Source: Sanguibacter sp. HDW7
GTDB taxonomy: Bacteria; Actinomycetota; Actinomycetes; Actinomycetales; Cellulomonadaceae
Length of the DNA stretch: 64,000 nucleotides
Direction: 5' to 3'
NCBI RefSeq assembly: GCF_011300875.1
Contig: NZ_CP049862.1
Coordinates: 2,852,001-2,916,000 of the forward strand
The translations under genes and the position numbers were made by a program. Positions 25,884 to 35,464 of the stretch are shown in pieces. The notes under the pieces were generated by a model. The model saw only the letters and a program-made list of their open reading frames with translations, did no database searches and had not been told where the DNA came from. Numbering within the stretch: the stretch's first letter is position 1; each line of letters opens with the position of its first letter.

Positions 25884-26630
25884 TCACCACACGAGCTCGA
25901 GCACGGCCGGGCGGTGGTCGGAGCCGACGAGCACGTCGGGACCGTCGGGCACCCGGACCGAGCGCACCGTGACCGTGTCGCCGACGAGGAACCCGTCGAG
26001 CCGCGTGCGCGGCACGTCGGCGGGCTCCGTCGGCGCCTGCGACGCGTCCGCGTCGCGCAGCGGCGGCTGCAGGGCGAGGACGCTCGGGCCGCGCGGGTTC
26101 TCGTTGAGGTCGCCGCCCACGACGACGTCGGGCGCCTCGCGCGCCGCGAGCGCCCGGTACACCGGCACGTGGATCGCGCGGGACGGGCGCTGCGCGGAGA
26201 GGTGGACGCTCACGAGCGTGAGGACTTCGCCCGCGGCGGGCTGCTCCGAGGCCGGCGAGGGAGCGTCGGCCACGCGCCCCGGCAGCGTCCCGCCCCGTGC
26301 GAGCCGCACGTACGCGTACCCGCGCGGCGTCGGCCATCCCGTGCGGAACCGCACCCAGCGCGGCTCGATCGCGACGCCGCGACCTTCGACGACCTGCGTG
26401 AGCAGGTGCGGCGCGACGGCGATCGCGCAGGCGCGGCCCGCGATCCCGCCCGCGACGACCTCGAGCCCGACGGACCGCGCGAACGCGCGCGTGCGCCGTC
26501 GTCCGAGCAGCCAGCGGGGCGTCTCCTGGAGCAGCAGCACGTCGGGCGCCTCGGCACGCACGACGCGCCGCGCGGCGGCCGCGTCGAGCGCGAGGGACTT
26601 GAGGTTGTAGGTCATGACGCGCAGCCGCAC
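25884..26630 (-). CDS. Endonuclease/exonuclease/phosphatase-family protein
   Basis: 248 aa from GTG 26630 with GGGAGG five bases upstream. EEP fold motifs: VMTYNLKSL (N), VLLLQETP (metal-binding Glu), SVHLSAQRP, VVGGDLNENPRG (GDxN catalytic) and LVGSDHRPAVLELVW (SDH catalytic His). All active residues are intact, so it should be a Mg-dependent phosphodiesterase on nucleic acid, inositol phosphate or lipid; no signal peptide is seen, so it is cytoplasmic. It starts 14 bases after the methyltransferase stop, indicating an operon. Confidence 0.9.
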   Translation of the reverse strand: MRLRVMTYNLKSLALDAAAARRVVRAEAPDVLLLQETPRWLLGRRRTRAFARSVGLEVVAGGIAGRACAIAVAPHLLTQVVEGRGVAIEPRWVRFRTGWPTPRGYAYVRLARGGTLPGRVADAPSPASEQPAAGEVLTLVSVHLSAQRPSRAIHVPVYRALAAREAPDVVVGGDLNENPRGPSVLALQPPLRDADASQAPTEPADVPRTRLDGFLVGDTVTVRSVRVPDGPDVLVGSDHRPAVLELVW

Positions 26631-26644
26631 GGGAGCCTCCCGGA

Positions 26645-28213
26645 TCAGGCGGGGGTGAGGAGGCCGTCGCGGACGAGCCCGCGGACGCCAGGCAGGACCT
26701 CGGCCGTGAGCTCGTCGGCGTCGACCTCGAAGAGCGCGGCGATCGCGCCGAGGATCTGTCCGACGCTCAGCTCGCCGTCGCACACCCCGACGAGCGCGGC
26801 GAGCGCGGTCGACGCGTGGACGCCGCGTCCGAGGCCGCCGCCCTGGCGCACGATGACGACGTTGGGGTCCTCCGCGCCGGGCGTGAGGTAGCGCTCCTCG
26901 GTGACGTCGGGCGCGACGAGGAGGTGCTCGTCGCACAGCGCGGCGTCGGTGCGCGCCTCGAGCCAGTCGTGCGCCGCGAGCGACGCGGCGAGGTGCTCGC
27001 CGAGCGGCTGGTGGACGGTTCCCGTGTGCTCCTCGAGCCGGCGCAGGCTCACGCGCCCGTCCGCAGGCTTGCGCAGGTAGACGATGCCGAAGCCGATGGC
27101 CTCGACGTCGCGGCTCGCGAAGTCGTCTAGCCACGCCGTGTACGCGGCCGCGTAGCCCTCGGGGTCGCGGTCGGCAGTGAGCCCGCCGTCGCGCAGCCAC
27201 GTCTCCGCGTAGCGCGCGGGGTCGAGCAGCTCGCGCTGGACGACCCAGCCGTCGAGGCCGGACGCGTCGAGCCATTCCCCGACGCGCTCGGTCCAGTCCT
27301 GCCCGCGCCGCACCTCCCAGTTGCCGAGCATCTGCACCGTGCCACCCGGGGCGAGGACGGCGCCGACGCTCGTGACGAGGTCGCGCACGAGGTCGTCGCC
27401 CGCGCGCCCTCCGTCGCGGTACTCGAACAGCGGCAGCGCGTCGTCGCCCGCGGGCGTGTGCGGCGTGATGACGAACGGCGGGTTGGAGACGACGAGGTCG
27501 AAGAGCTCTCCCGCGACGGGCTCGAGCATCGAGCCCTCGCGCAGCTCGACGTCGACGTCGTTGAGCGCAGCGGTGAACGCCGCGAACGCGAGCGCGGGCG
27601 CCGACAGGTCGGTCGCGACGACCGTCCGCGCGTGCCGCGTCGCGTGGAGCGCCTGGATGCCGCAGCCCGTCCCGAGGTCGAGCACCCGCCCGACGTCCGC
27701 GCGCGACGTCACCTGCGCGAGCGTGAGCGACGCGCCGCCCGCCCCGAGTACGTGGTCGGGCTCGAGGGCGCGGCCCGTCGCGAGCTCGCCGAGGTCGGAG
27801 ACGAGCCACCAGTCGACCGGCCCACACGCGTCGTCGGCCGCGTACGGTCGCAGGTCGACGAGCGCGACGAGCGTCCCGTCGTCGGCCGCCGGTCCCGGCC
27901 CGACGAGCCCGAGCGCGAGCGCGCCCTCGACGCCGACCGTCGGCAGGGCCGACGCGACGTCCTCACGTCCGAGAGTGCCGCCGAGCAGGAAGAGCGACGT
28001 GAGCACGGCCCGCGCGCGCAACGCCGAGGCCCCGGGGTCCGCGAGCAGCCTCGCGACCGCGAGACGCGCGGGAACCGCCTCCTCGCGACCGAGCGCGTCG
28101 AGCGCGACCTCCCCGAGGACCTCGCCGACGCCCGCGACGGTGAAGCCCGCGGCACGCAGATCGGCGCGCAGCGCAGGGACGAGATCCAGGAGAAGACGCG
28201 GTGGGTGGCTCAC
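26645..28213 (-). CDS. Class I SAM-dependent methyltransferase (DUF7059-type)
   Basis: 522 aa. The N-terminal 160 residues are a helical domain seen in an actinobacterial methyltransferase group often near topA. The catalytic domain has motif I VLDLGTGCGIQALHA, acidic strand end VVATDLS, and SNPPFVITP (NPPY-type motif IV), which is the signature of N-methylation of Gln or of adenine/guanine in RNA or DNA; HemK/PrmC- and RsmC-like enzymes share it. The C-terminal 150 residues are a further conserved region with LTPG and EVLPGVRGLVRDGLL. Target is unknown. GTG 28213. Likely cotranscribed with the 25884 gene. Confidence 0.88.
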   Translation of the reverse strand: MSHPPRLLLDLVPALRADLRAAGFTVAGVGEVLGEVALDALGREEAVPARLAVARLLADPGASALRARAVLTSLFLLGGTLGREDVASALPTVGVEGALALGLVGPGPAADDGTLVALVDLRPYAADDACGPVDWWLVSDLGELATGRALEPDHVLGAGGASLTLAQVTSRADVGRVLDLGTGCGIQALHATRHARTVVATDLSAPALAFAAFTAALNDVDVELREGSMLEPVAGELFDLVVSNPPFVITPHTPAGDDALPLFEYRDGGRAGDDLVRDLVTSVGAVLAPGGTVQMLGNWEVRRGQDWTERVGEWLDASGLDGWVVQRELLDPARYAETWLRDGGLTADRDPEGYAAAYTAWLDDFASRDVEAIGFGIVYLRKPADGRVSLRRLEEHTGTVHQPLGEHLAASLAAHDWLEARTDAALCDEHLLVAPDVTEERYLTPGAEDPNVVIVRQGGGLGRGVHASTALAALVGVCDGELSVGQILGAIAALFEVDADELTAEVLPGVRGLVRDGLLTPA

Positions 28214-28265
28214 CCGCCCATCATCCCGCGCCGCACCCGACGGGCGCGACGCGGGACGAGGGGTG

Positions 28266-29318
28266 TCACATGCAGGACTTCTCGATCGCGGTCGTCACGG
28301 CCTCGCCGGCCTCGTTGAAGTCCTCCGCCATCGACCTGCCGTCGCCGACGAGGAACTCCGTCATGACGGTGATGGGCGACGCCGACGGGTCGGCAGAGCG
28401 CATGTGCTCCGTGATCGTCCTGACGCCCGCGACGTACGTCGCCCACTCGTCCTCGAGCCCTGCAGGGGGCGCCGTCGCCTCGAGCTTCGGCAGGGCGACG
28501 TCCACCTTGGCGAGGTAGCCCTTGACGTCCGGCTCGAAGAGCGCGATCGACCAGCCGCCGATGGCCTCGGAGAACGCCATGCAGTCGCCGAGATCGCCCG
28601 GGAGCCCAGGCAGCGTCGGGGTGTCCGTCGGCTCGTCGGTGGCGACGTCGGTCGGGAGGTCCGTCGGCTCCGGGACGGTGGGCGTGTCCGTCGGGGCGGG
28701 TGCGTCGGTGGGCGCGACGCTCGGCGTCGTCGGCTGCGCGGTCGGAGCGGTCGACGGCGTCTTGTCGTCGTCCTTCGACAGTCCCTGCCACACGAAGTAC
28801 CCGCCGACGGCGAGGAGCAGGACGACGACGAACGCGATCCACACGCCCATGCCGGACTTGCTGCTGCCGGGCACGACGAGCCCCGGCTGACCGGCACCCG
28901 GGGTGCCGAGCGAGGGCGACCCGAGCGGCGCGGGAGCGGAGCCGCCGGGCGACGCGTAGGTCGCCTGGCCGAACGACGGCGGAGCACCCGCACCGGCCGG
29001 GGGCTGCACGGCCGGCGCGCCGAACGCCGGCGTGGCGGGGGCGGCGGCCGGGGGCGCGGGTGCGAATCCGTCGGGCGCCGCCTGCGCGCCGGCCGGGGGC
29101 GGCGGGGCGAAGCCGTCGGGCGCGGACGGCGCGGACGGCGCCGCAGGCGCGGACGCGGCGGCCGGAGCGCCATAGCCCGCGGGCGCGGCGTCGTCGACCC
29201 ACAGCGCCCATCCCTGCGGTGCCGGCGGCCACGACGGGTCGGGCTGCCAGCCGGGCGGGGGCGTCCAGCCCTCGGGGGCCGGCGGCCAGCCGGGGGCAGG
29301 ATTGAAGCGCAGTGCCAT
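28266..29318 (-). CDS. Proline-rich single-pass membrane protein
   Basis: 350 aa. Residues 1-45 carry Trp/Pro repeats (PGWPPAPEGWTPPPGWQPD) like those of actinobacterial DUF2510-type cytoplasmic heads; 45-155 is Ala/Pro/Gly-rich and disordered; one helix at about 160-178 (GVWIAFVVVLLLAVGGYFVW); then a Thr/Pro-rich stalk (PTDTPTVPEPTDLPTD) and a C-terminal external domain of about 110 residues with two Cys (GDCMAF and the terminal KSCM) that may form a disulfide. Function not recognised. It lies 52 bases before the methyltransferase gene and could head that operon. Confidence 0.78.
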   Translation of the reverse strand: MALRFNPAPGWPPAPEGWTPPPGWQPDPSWPPAPQGWALWVDDAAPAGYGAPAAASAPAAPSAPSAPDGFAPPPPAGAQAAPDGFAPAPPAAAPATPAFGAPAVQPPAGAGAPPSFGQATYASPGGSAPAPLGSPSLGTPGAGQPGLVVPGSSKSGMGVWIAFVVVLLLAVGGYFVWQGLSKDDDKTPSTAPTAQPTTPSVAPTDAPAPTDTPTVPEPTDLPTDVATDEPTDTPTLPGLPGDLGDCMAFSEAIGGWSIALFEPDVKGYLAKVDVALPKLEATAPPAGLEDEWATYVAGVRTITEHMRSADPSASPITVMTEFLVGDGRSMAEDFNEAGEAVTTAIEKSCM

Positions 29319-29465
29319 GAGGGTCCCCTGTCGTCATCGGTGCCGTCGCGACGTGCGCGCGAGGGCTCGGCGGCATCATCCCCCGGGACGGGCGACCTCA
29401 CCACCGGAGCCCGCACCGGCCTCGATGTGCACTGACACCACGAGTCGCTCAGGGGCTCGACGCGA

Positions 29466-29501
29466 AGCGCCCCTGCACACAGCGGAACGTGCAGGGGCGC
29501 T
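29466..29501 (-). terminator. Hairpin terminator of hppA
   Basis: AGCGCCCCTGCAC (29466-29478) pairs perfectly with GTGCAGGGGCGCT (29489-29501), 13 bp with a 10-nt loop, 38 bases after the hppA stop. No U-tract. Confidence 0.75.
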
Positions 29502-29539
29502 ACGAGTCGCGGTTGGTCGCGAGGGCAAGCCGGGCGGGC

Positions 29540-31840
29540 TCAGACGAGCCCGACCTCCTTCTCGAGCTCCTCGGCCTCGTCGACCTGCGCGGCGCGCAGG
29601 CGCGAGAGGAGGACGGCGCCGAACGCGATGGCTGCGGCGACGGTCGCGATGCCGATGCGCAGAGCGTGGTTGGCGTCGGCCGGGACGCTCATGGCGACGA
29701 CGGCGGGGGCGATGAGCACCGAGACGAGGTTCATCACCTTGATGAGCGGGTTGATCGCGGGGCCGGCCGTGTCCTTGAACGGGTCGCCCACGGTGTCGCC
29801 GATGACGACGGCCGCGTGCGCGTCGGAGTTCTTGCCGCCGTACGCGCCGTCCTCGACGATCTTCTTCGCGTTGTCCCACGTGCCGCCCGCGTTCGCGAGG
29901 AACACGGCCATGAGGACGCCCGTGCCGATCGCGCCCGCGAGGAAGCCCGCGAGCGGACCCACGCCGAGGCCGAAGCCGACGGCGATCGGTGCGAACGCCG
30001 CGAGGAGACCCGGCGTCGCAAGCTCGCGCAGGGAGTCGCGCGTGCAGATGTCGACGACCTTGCCGTACTCGGGCCGCGTCTCGCCCGTCATGATGCCCGG
30101 GTGGTCGCGGAACTGGCGGCGCACCTCGAAGACGATCGCGCCCGCGGCGCGCGTCACGGCGTCGATCGCCAGGCCGGAGAAGAGGAAGACCGTCGCGCCG
30201 CCGAGGATGACGCCGACGAGCGTCACGGGCGAGATGATCTCGAACGTCAGCATCGAGGCGACGATGCCCGACGACGCGGGGTCGGTGATCTTCGTGAGCG
30301 CCTGCGTGACAGCGTCGGCGTACGAGCCGAAGAGCGCGGTCGCGGCGAGGACGGCGGTCGCGATCGCGATGCCCTTCGTGATGGCCTTCGTCGTGTTGCC
30401 GACCGCGTCGAGCTCCGTGAGGATCTGCGCGCCGTCCGCGTCGACGTCGCCCGACATCTCCGCGATGCCCTGCGCGTTGTCCGAGACCGGCCCGAACGTG
30501 TCCATCGCGACGATGACGCCGACCGTCGTGAGCAGGCCGCAGCCCGCGAGGGCGATGAGGAAGAGCGCGAGCCACACGGAGCCGCCCGCGAGGAGGAACG
30601 CCGCGCACACGGCGGCCGCGATGATGCCCGCCGTGTAGACCGCGGACTCGAAGCCGACACCGATGCCGGAGAGCACGACGGTCGCGGCTCCCGTGCGGGA
30701 GGTGCGGGCGACGTGGAGCGTGGGCTTCGACGTCGTGCCCGTGAAGTAGCCGGTCACCGCGAGGATGATGCCCGCGAGGACGATGCCGATGACGACGGCG
30801 CCCGACGCGACGAGGCGCGGGTCCGACGTCGACGTGACGAGCTCGGCCGCGACACCCTCGATCTCGGCGAACGTGCCAGGCAGGTAGACGAACGCGGCGA
30901 TCGCCGCGAGGCCTGCGCCGACGAGCGCGGAGACGTAGAAGCCGCGGTAGATCGCGCGAAGCCCGTCCTCCCCCGCTCGCGTCCGCGTGATGACGATGCC
31001 GAGGAGCGCGACGAACGCGCCGATCGCCGTGATGAGGAGCGGCAGGACGAGGCCCTGCTCGCCGAGGACGGCCTTGCCGAGGATGAGCGCGGCGACGAGC
31101 GTCACCGCGTAGGACTCGAAGAGGTCCGCGGCCATGCCTGCGCAGTCGCCGACGTTGTCGCCGACGTTGTCCGCGATCGTCGCGGCGTTGCGCGGGTCGT
31201 CCTCGGGGATGCCCTGCTCGACCTTGCCGACGAGGTCAGCGCCGACGTCCGCGGCCTTCGTGAAGATGCCGCCGCCGACGCGCATGAACATCGCGAGGAG
31301 CGCTGCGCCGAAGCCGAAGCCCTCGAGCACTGCGGGTGCGTCGGCCCGGTAGATGAGGACGACGACGCCCGCACCGAGGAGGCCGAGCCCGACGACGCAC
31401 ATGCCGACGACGCCACCCGTGCGGAACGCGATGCGCGCGCCCTCGGCACGGCGGTCCTCGACGGGCCCTGCGACCTGCGCGGCCGCGGCGACGCGGAGGT
31501 TCGCGCGCACGGCGAGCCACATGCCGAGGTAGCCGATGGCCGCAGAGAACCCGGCGCCGAAGAGGAATGCGACCGAGCGTCCGATACGGATGCCTGCGTC
31601 CCCGGGCAGCAGCACGAGGAGCGCGACGACGACGACCGCGAAGAGCGCGAGGGTGCGGAACTGCCGGCTGAGGTAGGCGGCAGCGCCCTCCTGGATGGCC
31701 TGCGCGATGCCCTGCATCGAGACTGTTCCCTCGCCCGCGGCGAGGACCTGGCGTCTGAGGCCGACGGCGACGAGCAGACAGAGTGCTCCGACGACCGTGA
31801 TGACCGTGACGATGACGAGGCTGGTGGTCCCGAGCTGCAT
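29540..31840 (-). CDS. hppA: Membrane-bound proton-translocating pyrophosphatase
   Basis: 766 aa from ATG 31840 with AGGAGGACGT immediately upstream. About 16 membrane helices. Substrate-site motifs are intact: GGGIFTKAADVGADLVGKVE, DDPRNAATIADNVGDNVGDCAG and the C-terminal DTVGDPFKDTAGPAINPLIK. The helix-12 motif GNTTKAITKG has Lys where K+-dependent enzymes have Ala, so this is the K+-independent H+-pumping class. It hydrolyses cytosolic PPi to build proton-motive force. Alone in its transcript, with a strong terminator; divergent from the first sigma-repeat locus across a 237-base spacer where no clear promoter boxes were recognised. Confidence 0.97.
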   Translation of the reverse strand: MQLGTTSLVIVTVITVVGALCLLVAVGLRRQVLAAGEGTVSMQGIAQAIQEGAAAYLSRQFRTLALFAVVVVALLVLLPGDAGIRIGRSVAFLFGAGFSAAIGYLGMWLAVRANLRVAAAAQVAGPVEDRRAEGARIAFRTGGVVGMCVVGLGLLGAGVVVLIYRADAPAVLEGFGFGAALLAMFMRVGGGIFTKAADVGADLVGKVEQGIPEDDPRNAATIADNVGDNVGDCAGMAADLFESYAVTLVAALILGKAVLGEQGLVLPLLITAIGAFVALLGIVITRTRAGEDGLRAIYRGFYVSALVGAGLAAIAAFVYLPGTFAEIEGVAAELVTSTSDPRLVASGAVVIGIVLAGIILAVTGYFTGTTSKPTLHVARTSRTGAATVVLSGIGVGFESAVYTAGIIAAAVCAAFLLAGGSVWLALFLIALAGCGLLTTVGVIVAMDTFGPVSDNAQGIAEMSGDVDADGAQILTELDAVGNTTKAITKGIAIATAVLAATALFGSYADAVTQALTKITDPASSGIVASMLTFEIISPVTLVGVILGGATVFLFSGLAIDAVTRAAGAIVFEVRRQFRDHPGIMTGETRPEYGKVVDICTRDSLRELATPGLLAAFAPIAVGFGLGVGPLAGFLAGAIGTGVLMAVFLANAGGTWDNAKKIVEDGAYGGKNSDAHAAVVIGDTVGDPFKDTAGPAINPLIKVMNLVSVLIAPAVVAMSVPADANHALRIGIATVAAAIAFGAVLLSRLRAAQVDEAEELEKEVGLV

Positions 31841-32077
31841 ACGTCCTCCTCGACGTGCCTGCCGATAGAGACAGGTTGGCCCGGGCGACCCCATCGTCGT
31901 CCGGGCTCCGGCAAGACTACCGATGTGGCGACGGCCACACAGCCAGAACGCAGGTTTCAGCGATCCCGTAACCTGACTGTGACCTGCGTCTCGATGTTTC
32001 CGCAGGTCGGCACCCAACCTTCTGCGCCGCTCGTCCGTCGGGGCTTGTGACAGGGAACCAAGTGATCGGAGCAGGCC

Positions 32078-32632
32078 GTGGGGACGTGGGAGCACTCGCT
32101 CTCGGAGCTCGTCGCGACACGACGACGCGCGCTCGTCGGGTACGCGTACCTCCTGTGCGGGGACGTGCGGGAGGCGGAGGACCTCGTCCAGGACGCGCTC
32201 GTCGCGACGTGCGCACGCATCCGTGCAGGCACTGACGTCGCGGCGCTCGAGGCGTACGTCCGCAGGGCGGTGCTCACGACGTACCTCGACGGCTTCCGCC
32301 GCCGACGGACGTGGGCGACGATCCGCCACCTCGCGGCGGTCCCCGACGAGCAGCCGCCGCACGAGCAGGTGACGGCCGACCACGTGCCCGTGCGCCTCGA
32401 CGTCCAGGAGGCGCTCGGCGGGCTCTCGCCCCGCGAGCGCGCGTGCGTCGTCCTGCGGCACTACGACGACCTGCCCCTCGCCGACATCGCGGGCCGCCTC
32501 GGCCTGTCCGTCGGCTCCGTCAAGCGCTACCTCTCCGACGCTCACCGCCGCCTCGCCGCCAACCTCGGCCCCGACGCGCCGGACACCTCCGCACCTGGAA
32601 CCGACCGCATGACGCTGGGAGGCACCCGATGA
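32078..32632 (+). CDS. SigE-family ECF sigma factor, locus 1
   Basis: 184 aa from GTG 32078 (GGAGCAGG just upstream). Region 2: LVGYAYLLCGDVREAEDLVQDAL and VRRAVLTTYLDGFRRRR; region 4: LSPRERACVVLRHYDDLPLADIAGRLGLSVGSVKRYLSD split across the helix-turn-helix. This is the SigE-like actinobacterial group (Streptomyces SigE-type, TIGR02983 as recalled). Its stop overlaps the ATG of the repeat protein (ATGA). It is closely similar to the factor at 34916: shared GDxxEAEDLVQDALV, VDGFRRR, PRERACVVLR and SVKRYLSD, so the two loci look duplicated. Confidence 0.93.
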   Translation: MGTWEHSLSELVATRRRALVGYAYLLCGDVREAEDLVQDALVATCARIRAGTDVAALEAYVRRAVLTTYLDGFRRRRTWATIRHLAAVPDEQPPHEQVTADHVPVRLDVQEALGGLSPRERACVVLRHYDDLPLADIAGRLGLSVGSVKRYLSDAHRRLAANLGPDAPDTSAPGTDRMTLGGTR

Positions 32633-34743
32633 ACCACGACGACCGCTTCACCGACGCGCTCGACGCGATCGCCGCCGCCGCTGGCGGCACGACGACCCCC
32701 CTGAGCGACGACGAGCTCGTCGCCGGGGTTCGCCGGCGCGCAGGTGTCCTGCGGCGTCGGCGTGCGACGAGCCGCGCGCTCGTCGCCGCGGCGAGCACCG
32801 TCGTGCTCGGGGTCGCCGGCTGGGGCCTCGTCGACGGCCTCGACGACACCACGCCACCACCGCCCGCCGGCCCGGCGTCCTGCGGCACGACATTCACCGA
32901 GCGCCTGACGACGGGTCCGATCACGATCGTCGGGCCCGATACCGACCCCGAGCCTCCGCTCGTCTGGGCCCTCTCCGCGCAGATCGGGATCGCCGCGCTC
33001 CGCAACTCGACGGACGCGCCCGTGTCGTTCGTCGCGAGCACGCAGGTCGGGCACGTCCTCGTGCGCGACGGCGTCATCGTCGGCGCGACGCCGTCGCTCG
33101 GCACGGCGACCGCCGAGAACCGTCTCGACCCGTTGACGACGTCGTACACGCTCACGCCCTCCCCGATGACCTTGTGCACGGATGCTCCGCTCGCCACGGG
33201 CACCTACCAGATCTATGCGTTCACGGACGTCGCGCTCGACGTCGCCGACCCCCGGCCCGCACGCATCTGGGGCGAAGCCAGGACCGTGCACATCGGGGCG
33301 CCCGATCCCGCGGCAGCGGCGCTCCAGCTCGCGTGCGGCGCACCGATCGACCAGCTCCCGTGGAGCTTCGACCCCGACGGCGCGCGACTCCAGGCCGCGC
33401 TGCGTCCGCCGCTGCGCGCGCACCTCGCACGGCCGGCGGTCCGCGCAGGCGCGACGCTCGACGCAGGCCTCACCGTCGGGGTCGACGGACCCGCCCTCGG
33501 CCGGAGCGCCGAGGTCTACCTCGTCCGCGACGGGATCATCGCCGCCGCGCTCGGCTCCGACCCCACGGGCGCCGAGTGGCACACCCCCGGCACCGACCCG
33601 GACTGGCCCGGGATCGACGAGGTCGCGCTGCTCGACGGACCGCTGAGACCAACCGTCCCGGGCACGAGCTGCAGCACGGGCGAGCCGCTGGCCCCCGGCG
33701 ACTACGACGTGGTCACGGTCCTGCCCGTCGCGATCGGGTTCCAGGTCGAGGTCTCCGAGCTCGTCGACGCCGGCCGGCTCACGGTCGTCGAGGGCGACGT
33801 CCCGGCGGCACGACCGCTCGCGGCTCCCGTGTGCGGCGAGCCCGTCGTCGCCCCGGAGCGCCTCGTGCACAACCCGGCGATCAAGCTCGACGGCGTCACG
33901 TCCGACCGGATCGACGCGCCCGCGCACAGCGTCGCGGGCCGCGACGACCGGTCGCTGCCCGTGAGCCTCGTGGCGACCGGCCGCCCCGCCCGCACCCTGA
34001 CGTGGGACTCCGCGGTGCGACCCGTCCTGCTGCGCGACGGCGTCGTCGTGGCGTTCGGCGCAGAGAAGCCCGTGGACGCCGATCCGTGGCAGATCGACGC
34101 CGCCGGGTCCGATCACCAGTCGTCGGTGTCCTTCGAGGTCGCAGCGTTCGAGCCCTGCCCAGGTGCCACGCTCGACGCCGGGGAGTACACGGCATGGGCG
34201 TCGCTCGACACGACGCTCACGGTCGCGGGCGCGTCGCGCGACGTCCTCGTCCACGGCGGACCGTGGCAGGTGTCGTTCGCGCCGGTCGACCCCGAGACGA
34301 CCCGCGTCAGGTACGTGCCCTTGTGCTCCGAGGTCCTCGCCGACGTGCTGCCCGCCGACGCAGGCGATCACTTCACGCTCGAGCCCCACGCGTCCGGTAC
34401 GAACGCCGATCCCCTCGTCGCACGCACGTCCGCCCTCGAGGACGGCTTCTGGAACCCCAGGATGTCGCTGTCCGCAGAGGACGGGGCCGACCTCGTCGTC
34501 CGCAGCACGATGCTCACCGTCTCGCGCGACGGACGCGTCGTCCTCGGCCACGGTACGGCGGTCACCCAGAACGTCACCCTGGGCGAGACCCGCGAGCTCT
34601 GGGCGAACGTCGCGCTCGTCGGCTGCGACGACGAGGTGCTCCCCGCAGGCACCTACGACCTCACCGCAGTGGTCTCCGTCGAGGCGCCCTCCGGCACCGT
34701 CGCCGTCGTCCGCACCTGGCCCCTCGAGATCGTCGACGACTGA
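32629..34743 (+). CDS. Single-pass membrane protein with 4 Cys-pair repeats, sigma partner 1
   Basis: 704 aa. Residues 1-47 are cytoplasmic and basic at the end (RRRAGVLRRRRATSR), a membrane helix spans about 49-69, and the rest is outside. The outer part is four repeats of about 160 residues. Each opens with a CG-like Cys (84, 236, 402, 566), has a central RDG-V motif (VRDGVIVG, VRDGIIAA, LRDGVVVA, SRDGRVVLG) and closes with Cys plus (L/A)xxGxY (183 ATGTYQIYA, 348 APGDYDVVT, 510 DAGEYTAWA, 666 PAGTYDLTA). The pairing suggests one disulfide per Ig-like module. No family was recognised. Coupling to a sigma gene suggests an anti-sigma or sensory role; this is inference. Confidence 0.8.
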   Translation: MNHDDRFTDALDAIAAAAGGTTTPLSDDELVAGVRRRAGVLRRRRATSRALVAAASTVVLGVAGWGLVDGLDDTTPPPPAGPASCGTTFTERLTTGPITIVGPDTDPEPPLVWALSAQIGIAALRNSTDAPVSFVASTQVGHVLVRDGVIVGATPSLGTATAENRLDPLTTSYTLTPSPMTLCTDAPLATGTYQIYAFTDVALDVADPRPARIWGEARTVHIGAPDPAAAALQLACGAPIDQLPWSFDPDGARLQAALRPPLRAHLARPAVRAGATLDAGLTVGVDGPALGRSAEVYLVRDGIIAAALGSDPTGAEWHTPGTDPDWPGIDEVALLDGPLRPTVPGTSCSTGEPLAPGDYDVVTVLPVAIGFQVEVSELVDAGRLTVVEGDVPAARPLAAPVCGEPVVAPERLVHNPAIKLDGVTSDRIDAPAHSVAGRDDRSLPVSLVATGRPARTLTWDSAVRPVLLRDGVVVAFGAEKPVDADPWQIDAAGSDHQSSVSFEVAAFEPCPGATLDAGEYTAWASLDTTLTVAGASRDVLVHGGPWQVSFAPVDPETTRVRYVPLCSEVLADVLPADAGDHFTLEPHASGTNADPLVARTSALEDGFWNPRMSLSAEDGADLVVRSTMLTVSRDGRVVLGHGTAVTQNVTLGETRELWANVALVGCDDEVLPAGTYDLTAVVSVEAPSGTVAVVRTWPLEIVDD

Positions 34744-34753
34744 CCCAACGAAA

Positions 34754-34843
34754 CGTGCCCTCCCGGTCGTCATACCGGGTAGAGGCGCCCGCACGGGGCG
34801 CCCCGACCACGCCACCGCACGGTGGCGGGACCGGGAGGGCACG
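34754..34843. repeat. Long inverted repeat between the two sigma loci
   Basis: CGTGCCCTCCCGGTC (34754-34768) and its perfect inverse (34829-34843) are 60 bases apart; the interval holds two smaller hairpins (GGCGCCC near 34784 with GGGCGCC near 34796, and GCCACCGCACGGTGGC at 34811-34826). The RNA would fold as a three-way junction. It ends the first repeat-protein gene and may also act on the second locus, whose start is 72 bases on. Confidence 0.8.
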
Positions 34844-34915
34844 ATGGTCGCAGGGACCGCGCACACGTACCGTGTGCGACCCGCGCCCGTGGGTGCCGCG
34901 ACGAGGAGCACGACG

Positions 34916-35464
34916 ATGAACGACTGGGCTACGACGCTGGACGAGCTCGTCCGCGCGCGTGGCGACGCGCTCGTGTCGTCGGCGTACCTGCTCACGGGCG
35001 ACCTCGCCGAGGCTGAGGACCTCGTGCAGGACGCGCTCGTCGCGGCCTACTCACGCAGGCGCACCGACGACGACATCCGCAGCGCGGAGGCCTACGTCCG
35101 CCGCACGATCCGCAACACGTTCGTCGACGGCTTCCGTCGGCGCAAGCGTTGGGCGGCGGTGCGCCATCTCCAGGTGGTGCCGTCGTCCCAGCCCGACGAC
35201 GGCGCCGCGACGCCCGAGCACGTGCCCGCGCACCTCGACGTGCTGCGCGCGCTCGCGACGCTCGCGCCCCGCGAGCGCGCGTGCGTCGTCCTGCGCTTCT
35301 ACGAGGACATGACCGTCCCGCAGATCGCTGCGGAGCTCGGGCTCGCCCAGGGCTCCGTCAAGCGCTACCTGTCCGACTCGGTCAAGCGCCTCGAGCACCA
35401 CCTCGGCGCCCTCGCGGACGCCCACCCCACCGATCTCGACGTCACCCACGGAGGTGCACGATGA
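34916..35464 (+). CDS. SigE-family ECF sigma factor, locus 2
   Basis: 182 aa from ATG 34916 with GAGGAG nine bases upstream. Region 2: LVSSAYLLTGDLAEAEDLVQDALV and VRRTIRNTFVDGFRRRKRW; region 4: LAPRERACVVLRFYEDMTVPQIAAELGLAQGSVKRYLSD read across two helices. It is a paralogue of the factor at 32078 in the same orientation, and again its stop overlaps the ATG of a repeat-bearing membrane protein. Promoter specificity cannot be read from sequence; no convincing self-promoter was found. Confidence 0.93.
   Translation: MNDWATTLDELVRARGDALVSSAYLLTGDLAEAEDLVQDALVAAYSRRRTDDDIRSAEAYVRRTIRNTFVDGFRRRKRWAAVRHLQVVPSSQPDDGAATPEHVPAHLDVLRALATLAPRERACVVLRFYEDMTVPQIAAELGLAQGSVKRYLSDSVKRLEHHLGALADAHPTDLDVTHGGAR

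Noticed and set aside
29489-32050. Plus-strand open frame of 853 codons opposite hppA
   Set aside because: Asp/Arg/Glu-rich antisense reading; hppA is unambiguous on the minus strand.
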